This document shows positions 8,954 to 16,621 of a stretch of DNA of 35,696 nt, one piece after another; the stretch's first letter is position 1, and each line of letters begins with the position of its first letter. Under the pieces are notes generated by a model, which saw nothing but the letters and a program-made list of their open reading frames with translations, was not told where the DNA came from and searched no databases. Both the position numbers and the translations under genes were made by a program. Origin of the DNA: Chloroflexota bacterium (GTDB lineage Bacteria > Chloroflexota > Anaerolineae > CG2-30-64-16); assembly GCA_026389845.1 (NCBI GenBank), contig JAPLHB010000159.1, forward strand, positions 1 through 35,696, written 5' to 3'.

Positions 8954-10259
8954 TCAATATCGGGTACGTGCTCCCGCCGTTGGGGAAGACCAGCACGTCC
9001 GCCTTGCGGGGGAAGCGGCGGCGGGCGAACGCCAGCGCATCTTCGGGGCTGGCGACGAACCGGACGAACGGCAGATTGGCCTGCACCGCGGCGGGGATGG
9101 TCGGCGCATACATCAGCAGCGTGGCCCGCTGCATGGCCTGCAACGCGAAGTAGAGGAAGAAGCGGTCCTCTTCACCCATGCCTTTGAGCTTCAGACGCGG
9201 CACCAGGCGCACGAGCAGCGGCGCCAGGAGTTGGAGCGCGCCGCGGCCCAGCGGCAGCTTGCGGTTCGCCAGCCCGAAGACGCCCACCCCTTCGTCGGCG
9301 CGCACGAGCGTGATCAGCACCCCGCCGGGCTTGACCGCGCGGATCGTGTTCGCCAGCGCCTTGACTCCCTGGCGCAGGTCTTGATCCATCGGCCGCGAGT
9401 TGGTAATGACCACATCGGCCTCGGCCGGCGCGGCCACGCCGTAGATCGCCGCGCTCGTCTTCACGCCGGCCCGATGCGCCAGAATCGGATCGCCGGCGAC
9501 GACCTTGACGATCTCCAGGGTGCTGTTCAGCACCGCGTTGACGATGAAGACCGGCGGGGTCAGCAGCCGGGCAGCCTCCTCCAGGTCGAGCCGCATCGGG
9601 TTGCGGAGGATCGGCTGGCCGACCATGTTGAACGTGTACGGCATGCAGTTGAGGCTGTGATTGTGGGCCACGGAGGCCCGTCCGGCCACGCCGGGGATCA
9701 GATTCTTGTAGCCGCCGCCGAAGCTGGCGATGATGTGCGGCTCGATGCAGCCGATCGAGATGACCAGGTCGGCCTCGGCCACGATCTTGTTCATCCAAAC
9801 CGGCGTGCCGCGGCTCGTCGTGCCCAGGTTGACCAGGCGGGCCGGGTCGTCGCACTCGGGGTTTTCCCACTGCAAACCCGCCACTGCACCTCCGATACGC
9901 GCGGCCAACTCCTCCTCTGTCATCGGACGATGCAGCCCGACCGCCGGCACGACTGTGACGTTCTGCATCTCCACGCCCGCTAGCCGCAGTTCGTCCAACA
10001 CGGCCGGCATGATCAGGCCGACCGGCGTAGGCCGGCTGCTGTCATCTACCACTAACGCGACGCGCTGCGCCCCGACGGCCGTCTCGCGCAGCGGCAACGC
10101 TCCAACCGGTTCGGCCAGGCTTCGACGCACCTCGGCCGCCGCATCGCTCACGCCGGGCAGCGACACGGGCTGCAACACCCCAGTCACGCGCCACGCTTCC
10201 GGCAACGCCAACGTCATCTCTTCTTTGCCCCACGGCAGCTTCAAGACCTGTTCACCCAT
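8949..10259 (-). CDS. LarA-like lactate racemase (DUF2088) family protein
   Basis: A 436-residue protein of the nickel-pincer racemase family, whose founder LarA interconverts D- and L-lactate with a pyridinium NPN-nickel cofactor. Visible family features are DDSSRPTP (72-79), His110 in GLHRPMTEEE, His175 in IEPHIIASFGGGYKNLIPG with Lys185 (the cofactor-linking lysine position) and His199/His201 in VAHNHS. The family contains several other 2-hydroxyacid racemases and epimerases, so lactate is not assured. The cofactor genes larB, larC and larE are not in the window. The start at 10259 is preceded by GGAGGTATCGCC, a good Shine-Dalgarno sequence. Confidence 0.85.
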   Translation of the reverse strand: MGEQVLKLPWGKEEMTLALPEAWRVTGVLQPVSLPGVSDAAAEVRRSLAEPVGALPLRETAVGAQRVALVVDDSSRPTPVGLIMPAVLDELRLAGVEMQNVTVVPAVGLHRPMTEEELAARIGGAVAGLQWENPECDDPARLVNLGTTSRGTPVWMNKIVAEADLVISIGCIEPHIIASFGGGYKNLIPGVAGRASVAHNHSLNCMPYTFNMVGQPILRNPMRLDLEEAARLLTPPVFIVNAVLNSTLEIVKVVAGDPILAHRAGVKTSAAIYGVAAPAEADVVITNSRPMDQDLRQGVKALANTIRAVKPGGVLITLVRADEGVGVFGLANRKLPLGRGALQLLAPLLVRLVPRLKLKGMGEEDRFFLYFALQAMQRATLLMYAPTIPAAVQANLPFVRFVASPEDALAFARRRFPRKADVLVFPNGGSTYPILT

Positions 10260-10323
10260 GGCGATACCTCCTCGGACGAACGACCAACGACGAACGACCG
10301 CCGACCACCGGTGGTATACGGCA

Positions 10324-10365
10324 GATGGCGGATGGCAGATGGCAGATGGCGGATGGCGGATGGCA
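10324..10365. repeat. Heptanucleotide tandem repeat GATGGC(A/G), 6 units
   Basis: Six exact 7-bp units, GATGGCG or GATGGCA, run without gaps. The array lies between the starts of the LarA-like gene and the end of the MFS gene, in a 134-bp non-coding gap that also holds imperfect CGAACGACC repeats near 10274-10297. It is the second unrelated 7-bp array in this window. Confidence 0.9.
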
Positions 10366-10393
10366 GGTCATCGTCCGCGGCGTGACGATCCGC

Positions 10394-11758
10394 TTATCCG
10401 TTCCTATCCGCTGCTCCATCCTCTACATTCCACCGCGGCTCCCGGACCCACCACCGCATCAGTCCAAATGCGGTCAGGCTGACCAGCGCGCTGGCGACGA
10501 ACACCCAGCCATAGCCGATCGTCGCCAGCCCGGTCCCGATCAGCGGCGCCGCGACACTGACGATCCCCACGCCGGTGTTGGCGATGCCCACGTAGGTCGG
10601 CCGGCGCTCCGAATCGGAAAACTCCAGGACGATCAGAATGCCGGAGACAATCACCGCGCCCGAAGTGATTCCGAAGAGCGCAAAGGCCGCGTAGTACCAC
10701 TCGGGGGCCGGCGCCAGCCAGGCGATGACAAAGCCCAGGACGTTCGCCAGCAGGCCCAAGACCAACGACAGCTTGTGCCCATAACGGTCGGCCAGGAAAC
10801 CGAAGAACAGATTGCCCACGGTCTGGCCGATGAGGAGCGCGGCGGTGAAGAGGCCGGCCGTTGCATCGGGGATGTTCCAGCGGTTCACGGCGGCTACAGT
10901 CACGAAGCCGCTTCCCAGCCCGCCCAGGGCCATCAGCGTGCGCGCGATCAGGAAGCGCCGGAAGTTGTGATCGTTGCGGACGAGGTCGGGGAGCGAGTTG
11001 AGGTACTCGCGATGACTCCGCCGGGGCGCAGTGACGGCCTGCACCGGCTCGCGCGTCAACGCCAGGGAACACCAACTGATGGAAATGAAGGCGGCGGCGA
11101 CAAGAAAGGCATAGACGAAATTGGTGGGAAACGGGAAAGTGCGCAGCAGCCAGGTGCTCGCGCCCACGCCGAGCACGCCCGACCCTGCGCCGATGAACAT
11201 GGTCAACCCCATGAAGCGGCCGCGGCGCTCCACCGGGAAGCAGCGGGCGATCAGGTCTTGCCACGAAATCGCCACCACCCCTGCGCCTAGGCCATGCCAG
11301 GCATAGCCGCCCAGCAACAGGATGAGCGCGATGGGCGGCGATTTGCCGGCCACGATCGCGGCCAACAGCATCACCCACAGCGGCAGCCGCTCCAGGAACA
11401 GTCCCAGGTTGACCACCACCGGCTTCTTGCGGGCCAGCCGCTCCATGAAGTTGGCAGTGAAGATCTGCGGCAGAAACCAGGCTGCCTGGGCGATCACCGC
11501 CAACAGTCCGATTGCCAGGGGGCTGTCGGTCAGCCTGCGCACAAAGAGCGGCAGGATCGTCGCCGACGAGATAAAACTGGCACCGAACCAGAACGTGGCG
11601 CCATCCACCAAGTTGACCGTGAAATTCCAGCCGTAGTTGTGCGCCACCTCGGCATCGAAATCGGCCTGGCTGCGCGGGAGTACCGGCTGGTCGAGCCGCA
11701 ACAGCCAGCGGAGTGGTCGAGACAGGATTTGGAGGAGAGGTGATGTCATGCTCTGCAT
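10394..11758 (-). CDS. Major facilitator superfamily transporter
   Basis: A 454-residue membrane protein with about 12 hydrophobic segments. It has the MFS loop motif between helices 2 and 3 (NFMERLARKKPVV) and a second copy of the same pattern after the central loop (GFLADRYGHKLS). A cytoplasmic loop of about 40 residues (PRRSHREYLNSLPDLVRND) separates the halves. The substrate is unknown; the sequence looks like the general efflux-type MFS clade. Start 11758 and ATG 11749 are both possible, and neither has a clear Shine-Dalgarno sequence. It is divergent from the PIG-L gene. Confidence 0.85.
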   Translation of the reverse strand: MQSMTSPLLQILSRPLRWLLRLDQPVLPRSQADFDAEVAHNYGWNFTVNLVDGATFWFGASFISSATILPLFVRRLTDSPLAIGLLAVIAQAAWFLPQIFTANFMERLARKKPVVVNLGLFLERLPLWVMLLAAIVAGKSPPIALILLLGGYAWHGLGAGVVAISWQDLIARCFPVERRGRFMGLTMFIGAGSGVLGVGASTWLLRTFPFPTNFVYAFLVAAAFISISWCSLALTREPVQAVTAPRRSHREYLNSLPDLVRNDHNFRRFLIARTLMALGGLGSGFVTVAAVNRWNIPDATAGLFTAALLIGQTVGNLFFGFLADRYGHKLSLVLGLLANVLGFVIAWLAPAPEWYYAAFALFGITSGAVIVSGILIVLEFSDSERRPTYVGIANTGVGIVSVAAPLIGTGLATIGYGWVFVASALVSLTAFGLMRWWVREPRWNVEDGAADRNG

Positions 11759-11781
11759 TCACGCCGATAGAGGTTGATGCG

Positions 11782-11790
11782 AGTATATCA
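11782..11790 (-). promoter_or_regulatory. Possible extended -10 promoter of the MFS gene
   Basis: On the minus strand the sequence TGATATACT fits a TGn-extended -10 element. The expected start near 11775 leaves a 17-nt leader. The -35 region (TTCGCG at 17 bp) is poor. Confidence 0.35.
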
Positions 11791-11876
11791 CATGCCGTGC
11801 AATTCGCGAATAACGTCCACGGCACGGTTGGACATCCCTGCTTTTTTGGAGTATGCTACCGGTAGGAGATACGTTC

Positions 11877-12749
11877 ATGACTGAAACACCCACAACACCA
11901 CCCGAACCGCGCCGGTTGCTCGCGGTCCTGGCCCACCCCGACGACGAGTCGTTCGGCCCCGGCGGCACGCTGGCGAAGTACGCGGCCGAGGGGGTCGAGG
12001 TGTGGCTGGCGTGCGCAACCGACGGGGACGCCGGCACGATTGATGCGGCGATGCTCAGCCCGTGGTCCACCACCGCGCAGTTGCGCGCGGCCGAGCTGTG
12101 CTGCGCCGCCCAGGCGCTCGGCCTGCGGGGGATTGACTGGTACGGCTATCGCGACAGCGGCATGGCCGGCTCGGCCGACAACAGCCATCCCCAGAGCCTC
12201 TACCAGGCGCCGCTGGAACAGGTGGTCGGCAAGATCGTGGCTTCGATTCGCAAACATCGGCCCCAGGTGATCCTCTGCGACAACGAGTTCGGCGGCTACG
12301 GTCACCCCGACCACATCAAGCTGCACAACGCCACCGTGCAGGCGTTTCGCGCCGCAGCCGATCCCAGCCAATACCCCGAAGCAGGCGCGGTGTGGACGCC
12401 GCAACGCCTTTTCTTCACCGCGTTCACGCCCGGCCTGCTCAAGCTGCTCGTCCGCCTGATGCCGCTGATGGGGCGCGACCCGCGCAAGTTCGGCCGTAAC
12501 GGAGACATTGACCTGGCGCAGGTGGTGAGCTGGGAGACGCCGGTACACGTCCGCGTGGACGTGCGGCCCTACCTGGCAACCAAAAGCGCCGCATCCGCGT
12601 GTCACGCCAGCCAGGGTGGGCCGCAGCAGGCGTTCCGCGGCGTGCCCGGCTTCGTCGTGCGCCGGCTGATGGGGTTCGAGACCTTCCAACAGGGCGATCC
12701 CGCGCCGCAGCCCGGGGCGGCCATGTTGAAAGATCTGTTTTACGTTTGA
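11877..12749 (+). CDS. PIG-L/LmbE family deacetylase
   Basis: A 290-residue protein of the zinc-dependent N-acetylglucosaminyl deacetylase family (PIG-L, MshB, BshB, LmbE). Metal and catalytic motifs are present: AHPDDE at 19-24 and GHPDH at 142-146. Family enzymes remove acetyl from GlcNAc-linked small molecules, for example in bacillithiol or mycothiol synthesis, or from antibiotics; the substrate here is open. ATG 11877 is preferred over ATG 11853 because AGGAG (11862-11866) sits at a good distance. The gene stands alone, 36 bp before a promoter for the next small gene. Confidence 0.87.
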   Translation: MTETPTTPPEPRRLLAVLAHPDDESFGPGGTLAKYAAEGVEVWLACATDGDAGTIDAAMLSPWSTTAQLRAAELCCAAQALGLRGIDWYGYRDSGMAGSADNSHPQSLYQAPLEQVVGKIVASIRKHRPQVILCDNEFGGYGHPDHIKLHNATVQAFRAAADPSQYPEAGAVWTPQRLFFTAFTPGLLKLLVRLMPLMGRDPRKFGRNGDIDLAQVVSWETPVHVRVDVRPYLATKSAASACHASQGGPQQAFRGVPGFVVRRLMGFETFQQGDPAPQPGAAMLKDLFYV

Positions 12750-12803
12750 CCTCCAGAGTGACCCCATTGGCTTTGCCGCGACTTATTGCGAAGACCCCTT
12801 GTC

Positions 12804-12832
12804 TTGACTTTTGTGGCTATGTCAGCGATAAT
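12804..12832 (+). promoter_or_regulatory. Sigma70-type promoter (TTGACT-17-GATAAT)
   Basis: TTGACT (12804-12809) and GATAAT (12827-12832) have the ideal 17-bp spacer. Transcription would start near 12839, which rules out the longer open frame that begins at 12786 and supports a start at 12888 or 12900 for the HTH gene. Confidence 0.65.
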
Positions 12833-12899
12833 GCGTGTGTTCGTTGCTTCATATGCGTTCGTGTATGCTTATCGTCGCTCCTGCTCAATGATCTCACCC

Positions 12900-13148
12900 A
12901 TGTTCTTGCGTCCCGTGCGGCGTGCCCTCCAACGGGCCAGGTGTTCCTTGCAAGACTTACTTACGGTGCAAGAGGCGGCAGAGTACCTTCGTGTGAGCCG
13001 AGCCACCATCTGGCGGTGGTGCCGCACGAAAAAGGTCCGCGCGATCCAGATCGGGCGGGAATGGCGCATTGTCAACGCCGACCTGCTGCAGATCCAGGAA
13101 GACACGCCAGCGCGCGAGGCGATACCCCACATAACACGTCCGTCGTAG
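12900..13148 (+). CDS. Excisionase-family (MerR-like HTH) DNA-binding protein
   Basis: An 82-residue protein built around a helix-turn-helix domain of the excisionase/HTH_17 type: LLTVQEAAEYLRVSRATIWRWCRTKK, followed by a wing (VRAIQIGREWRIVNADLLQ). In phages and integrative elements such proteins direct excision; many free-standing ones are regulators. No integrase is nearby, so a role cannot be assigned. The start is uncertain between ATG 12888 and ATG 12900; neither has a Shine-Dalgarno sequence, and both fit the promoter at 12804-12832. It sits just before the repeat-rich gap that precedes the polysaccharide locus. Confidence 0.75.
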   Translation: MFLRPVRRALQRARCSLQDLLTVQEAAEYLRVSRATIWRWCRTKKVRAIQIGREWRIVNADLLQIQEDTPAREAIPHITRPS

Positions 13149-13154
13149 CACTGT

Positions 13155-13226
13155 CCCCGATTGCCCCTAGACGTGGCCGCCGCGCCGGAGCGGGTCTTGC
13201 GTCACGCTCCGGGATGGCAATCGGGG
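13155..13226. repeat. Nested inverted repeats (72 bp)
   Basis: An outer perfect 11-bp stem, CCCCGATTGCC (13155-13165) and GGCAATCGGGG (13216-13226), encloses an inner perfect 8-bp stem, CCGGAGCG (13185-13192) and CGCTCCGG (13205-13212). It starts 7 bp after the stop of the HTH gene. It could be a structured RNA, a binding site or a remnant of an element. It lacks a T-run. Confidence 0.55.
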
Positions 13227-13418
13227 CGGGCCACCCATCAGGTAGCTCGTCTGCTCCGGGCTGTGCCATATCACACCCTGGCCAGAGCGCGGCTTTGCAA
13301 GGCGGCGTTCCGGCGGAGCTTTGCCACCGCTTGAACCTCTGAAAGGCCGTCCTGCTCTGGTAACCGTTCAGCCATAGCGGAACATCCTGAGCGGAGCCCG
13401 CTGATTTGCGCGGGCGTA

Positions 13419-13486
13419 GTCGAAGGAGGTGGAGCGTTTTTCGCACACAGGCCGCATCCTTCGACTGCATTCCGCAAAAACGCTCC
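13419..13486. repeat. Interleaved inverted repeats
   Basis: GTCGAAGGA (13419-13427) pairs with TCCTTCGAC (13457-13465), and GGAGCGTTTTT (13431-13441) pairs with AAAAACGCTCC (13476-13486). The two pairings cross. The segment, together with ACATCCTGAGCGGAGCCCGC just before it, looks like another dispersed intergenic repeat type. The 13149-13850 gap holds only this, the nested repeats on its left and the MITE on its right; I see no gene in it. Confidence 0.5.
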
Positions 13487-13546
13487 GTTCCGCTTTCGCT
13501 ACGCAGTGCTCGCGTTGTGGTGAGGGCTGAACGGTTACGTTTTAAC

Positions 13547-13818
13547 GCAATACCGCAAAAGTCACTACCCGCTGCCTGTCATTCTGAGAACTGCCATGCC
13601 GCGCGGCGGCGTTCTTGCTAGAAGAAACTCCTGCGCTTGTCATGCTGAGCGGGTCTACCAGCCAGCGATCGCGACGGCGAGCGTCCAGCGAAGAATCCGG
13701 TGTCGCAACGAGACCCTTCGCTGGAATCTCGCCGTGCCGGACCTCACGGGACCAACCCGCTCAGAGCCTGCCCCTGAGTGCAACGAAGGGGTGACAAAAG
13801 CGAGTTTTGCGGTACTGC
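13547..13818. mobile_element. MITE-like element with 20-bp TIRs and 8-bp TSD, copy 1
   Basis: A 272-bp element. The left terminus is GCAATACCGCAAAAGTCACT (13547-13566); the right terminus at 13799-13818 is the reverse complement of GCAGTACCGCAAAACTCGCT, 17 of 20 matching. Exact 8-bp direct repeats GTTTTAAC flank it at 13539-13546 and 13819-13826, as expected for a transposition target duplication. The interior has CTGTCATTCTGAG and TGTCATGCTGAGCGGGTCT modules in one orientation and a CCCGCTCAGAGCCTG module in the other, and codes for nothing. Its right end is 32 bp before the ugd start, so the ugd Shine-Dalgarno sequence is outside it but any promoter must lie in or beyond it. Confidence 0.85.
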
Positions 13819-13850
13819 GTTTTAACACCAAGACACAAGGAGACATCTGT

Positions 13851-15230
13851 ATGGCAAATATCCTCTGTATCGGCGCCGGCTACGTAGGCGGGCCGACGAT
13901 GGCCGTGATCGCGAAGACTTGCCCGGAACATCGGGTGGTGGTGGTGGATGCGAACCCCGCGCGGATCGCCGCGTGGCAATCCGACCGGCTGCCGATCTAC
14001 GAACCGGGCCTGGATGAGGTCGTCCGAGCGGCGCGCGGGCGCAACCTCTTCTTCTCCACCGAAGTTGATCGCCACATCGCCGAAGCGGACATCATCTTCG
14101 TCAGCGTCAACACCAACACCAAGACCTTCGGCCAGGGCGCGGGCAAAGCGGCCGATCTCCAGTATTGGGAAAAGGCTGCGCGCCAGATCCTGGAAAACGC
14201 GACCTCGTCGAAGATCGTCATCGAAAAGAGCACGCTGCCGGTGCGCACCGCTGAAGCGATGGAGTGCATTCTCAACTCCGACAGCAGCCACGGCATCCAT
14301 TTCGACATCCTCTCCAACCCCGAATTCCTGGCGGAAGGCTCGGCCATCCAAGACCTGGAGCAGCCGGATCGCGTGCTGATCGGCGGCCGAGGCACGCCTT
14401 CGGGGCAGAAGGCCGTCCAGACCATCGTGGACATCTATGCCCACTGGGTGCCCCGCGAGCGAATCATCACTACCAACCTCTGGTCGAGCGAGCTGTCCAA
14501 GCTGACCGCCAACGCGTTCCTGGCCCAACGCATCTCGTCCATCAACGCGATATCGGCCTTGTGCGAAAAGACCGAGGCGGATGTCACCGAAGTGGCGCAC
14601 GCGGTCGGCGCCGACAGTCGGATCGGCCCGCGCTTTCTGCAGGCCAGCGTGGGCTTCGGCGGATCGTGCTTCCGCAAGGACATCTTGAACCTGGTCTACC
14701 TGTGCGAGCACTACGCCCTGCCTGAAGTCGCCGCCTACTGGGAGCAGGTCATCAAGATGAACGACTACCAACAGGAGCGGTTCGTCTCCAACATGGTGTC
14801 GGCGATGTTCAACACGGTGGCGGGCAAGCGCATCGCGCTTTTCGGGGCTGCGTTCAAGGCCAACACCGGCGACACGCGCGAATCGCCGGCCCTGGCGGTC
14901 TGTCGGGAGCTGCTGGACGAGCACGCCGATGTAATCCTCACCGATCCCTACGCCCTGGAAAACGCCGCAGAGGACCTGGGCGAGCAGGCCGCGCACGTGA
15001 CCTTCGAGCCGGACCCCTACGCCGCGGCCGCGGGCAGCCACGCGATCGCGGTCGTCACCGAATGGCGGCAGTTCGCGGAGCTGGACTACGAGGCGATCTA
15101 CCGTTCGATGGTCAAGCCGGCGTTCATCTTCGACGGCCGAAACCTCCTCGATCGGCGCAAGCTGTTTGGGATGGGGTTCAACGTCTATGCAATCGGCAAG
15201 CCGCCGCTGACGCACTTCGGGGCCGCTTGA
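13851..15230 (+). CDS. ugd: UDP-glucose 6-dehydrogenase
   Basis: A 459-residue enzyme that oxidises UDP-glucose to UDP-glucuronate with two NAD+, feeding uronic acid into surface polysaccharides. It has the Rossmann GAGYVGGP motif (8-15), the acidic VVDAN after strand 2, STLPVRTAE (127-135), [10 protein letters not shown] (156-165) and the catalytic Cys273 in [10 protein letters not shown]. Details such as the [20 protein letters not shown] stretch resemble the animal-type UGDH clade rather than the short bacterial one. The ATG has an AAGGAG Shine-Dalgarno sequence. It opens the polysaccharide locus and is GC-rich like the left flank, unlike the genes that follow. Confidence 0.95.
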   Translation: MANILCIGAGYVGGPTMAVIAKTCPEHRVVVVDANPARIAAWQSDRLPIYEPGLDEVVRAARGRNLFFSTEVDRHIAEADIIFVSVNTNTKTFGQGAGKAADLQYWEKAARQILENATSSKIVIEKSTLPVRTAEAMECILNSDSSHGIHFDILSNPEFLAEGSAIQDLEQPDRVLIGGRGTPSGQKAVQTIVDIYAHWVPRERIITTNLWSSELSKLTANAFLAQRISSINAISALCEKTEADVTEVAHAVGADSRIGPRFLQASVGFGGSCFRKDILNLVYLCEHYALPEVAAYWEQVIKMNDYQQERFVSNMVSAMFNTVAGKRIALFGAAFKANTGDTRESPALAVCRELLDEHADVILTDPYALENAAEDLGEQAAHVTFEPDPYAAAAGSHAIAVVTEWRQFAELDYEAIYRSMVKPAFIFDGRNLLDRRKLFGMGFNVYAIGKPPLTHFGAA

Positions 15231-15326
15231 AAAATATCGTCTCAATTTGTAGGGGCGCACCCTTGCGGTCGCCCCGGCGGGCAGGCGCAAGGCCATGCCC
15301 CTACCCTGGATGATTGAGAAGATACG
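15231..15326. repeat. Inverted-repeat element after ugd (GTAGGGGC type)
   Basis: An inner pair, GTAGGGGC (15249-15256) and GCCCCTAC (15297-15304), is the same end type as the 98-bp element at 6294-6391. An outer pair, ATATCGTCTCAAT (15234-15246) and ATTGAGAAGATAC (15313-15325), matches in 11 of 13 positions. The whole gap after the ugd stop can therefore fold into one long stem. It may be a small element that now serves as a terminator for ugd. Confidence 0.55.
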
Positions 15327-15363
15327 TTTTAACTAGCTTGACACATTCCATGGTGCCAGTGTG

Positions 15364-16575
15364 ATGAATCTTCGCAGTGGTTTATTTTTCTCCTTGTTGA
15401 TCATGAGCATAATCTCCGTGCCCCAGAATGCCCCATCACTATACGTGAATTTTGGAGTGATAGGCCTTGTGAAAGCTTCTTCCCATATTGATCAAGATGC
15501 TGTCACTTCATCTTCGGGGGATATGCAGAGGTGGTTTGATACAGCTTTGAGCCTATCCCCCTCAGATTCAAGGGCGACGCGCGGGAAGATTATAACTGAC
15601 TGGAAGGCGGGTTATTTGGAGGAGGCGCGAAGATCCTTGGCAGGGTATGTAGCAATGTCGCCCAATGACAAAAGCGCACAGCTCTTCTTGGGGGATATCA
15701 ATTATGAACTGGGAAATAAGGACTTGGCAATCCAACTCTGGCGGTCGCTACGCGCTAAGGCGCTTTTCGTAGGGAGAGCGAAACGGCATTTGGCTTCTGG
15801 CGAACTTGAGTTGGCCGCGATCGAGATGGATGTGGCCCGGTTGTCCGAGCCAGACTGGTATAGCTCAACGGCAAATGCACTGCTGGCAGATCAATATGCT
15901 GATCTTGTTAGAATATATGAGCAAAAGGACAAGCCGGTTGAGCGTGCCTTGAATTGCGAAAAAGCCCGCGAGACTTATGCTATGGCTTTGGAGGGGGCAC
16001 CATCTGACGGTGTACTGCGGATTCATTTCGGCACCTTGCTGCGTGATTGCGACCAATTGGATGACGCAATGAATCAATTTGCAGTGATTGATACACATTA
16101 TTCCACCCAAGTCCGCGCGTGGGCCAGCATCGAAATTGGTTTGACCTATCAACAACGAAATGACCTGTTGGCTGCGCTACCGTATTCTGAGCAAGCAGTG
16201 GCTCTTGATTCAGATAACGGTGGGCATCGCATCTTGTTGGGGGATTTGTATGCTAGATTGGGAAGAACGGCTGAAGCGCTAGCCCAATTCCTGCCTGTAA
16301 CTCGAATGGAAAATCTAGCCTGGCGCAGTTGGGCTTATGCGGAAATGGGGGCAGTTCACTACAAGAGCAACAATCTGGCAAGTGCCCAATGGGCATACGA
16401 ACGCGCACTGCTCAACGCACCGACTCGCGATGATTATCGGATTTTTCTGGGCCAGGTCGTTCTTAAAATGGGATACCCTGAAAAAGCTCGCTCGTATTTT
16501 ATTGAGGCTTCACAAAGCAACAACGCCACCTGGCGTGCGTGGGCGCAGCAGGCGCTTTCTCAGCTCAGCCAATGA
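15364..16575 (+). CDS. TPR-repeat protein with N-terminal signal or anchor
   Basis: A 403-residue protein. The N-terminus has a hydrophobic stretch (LFFSLLIMSIISV) fitting a signal peptide or anchor. The rest is mainly helical pairs with tetratricopeptide character, for example GYLEEARRSLAGYVAMSPND, ELGNKDLAIQLW, LLAALPYSEQAVALDSDN, LGRTAEALAQFLPV and ASAQWAYERALLNAPT. TPR proteins act as scaffolds; in glycan loci they often help polymerase or export machinery. A role as a periplasmic assembly partner is inferred. GTG 15361 or ATG 15364 could be the start; no Shine-Dalgarno sequence is seen. This gene marks the start of the lower-GC stretch. Confidence 0.8.
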   Translation: MNLRSGLFFSLLIMSIISVPQNAPSLYVNFGVIGLVKASSHIDQDAVTSSSGDMQRWFDTALSLSPSDSRATRGKIITDWKAGYLEEARRSLAGYVAMSPNDKSAQLFLGDINYELGNKDLAIQLWRSLRAKALFVGRAKRHLASGELELAAIEMDVARLSEPDWYSSTANALLADQYADLVRIYEQKDKPVERALNCEKARETYAMALEGAPSDGVLRIHFGTLLRDCDQLDDAMNQFAVIDTHYSTQVRAWASIEIGLTYQQRNDLLAALPYSEQAVALDSDNGGHRILLGDLYARLGRTAEALAQFLPVTRMENLAWRSWAYAEMGAVHYKSNNLASAQWAYERALLNAPTRDDYRIFLGQVVLKMGYPEKARSYFIEASQSNNATWRAWAQQALSQLSQ

Positions 16576-16621
16576 TATGGTCTAAACGCGCAAGTTTCAT
16601 AAGTGGGTAGAGGTGGAAAGT

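Noticed and set aside
8856..9983. Plus-strand open frame opposite the LarA-like gene
   Set aside because: Shadow of the conserved minus-strand gene; the protein is low in hydrophobic structure and rich in Arg/His/Gln.
11828..11857. TTGGAC-18-TATGCT promoter for the PIG-L gene
   Set aside because: The transcript would begin at or after the Shine-Dalgarno site, so it does not fit the chosen start.
12786..12899. Longer HTH protein from TTG 12786
   Set aside because: A good sigma70 promoter lies inside this stretch, so the start must be downstream.
13596..13850. N-terminal extension of UDP-glucose dehydrogenase
   Set aside because: It is read out of the MITE; the true start at 13851 has a good Shine-Dalgarno sequence and begins the Rossmann strand.
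13761..15296. Long minus-strand open frame (511 codons) opposite ugd
   Set aside because: It is the antisense of a clearly conserved ugd; in GC-rich DNA the opposite strand is often open. No family motif or start signal.
15338..15366. Promoter with TTGACA before the TPR gene
   Set aside because: The -35 is perfect but no acceptable -10 lies at 16-18 bp, and the expected start would be downstream of the start codon.
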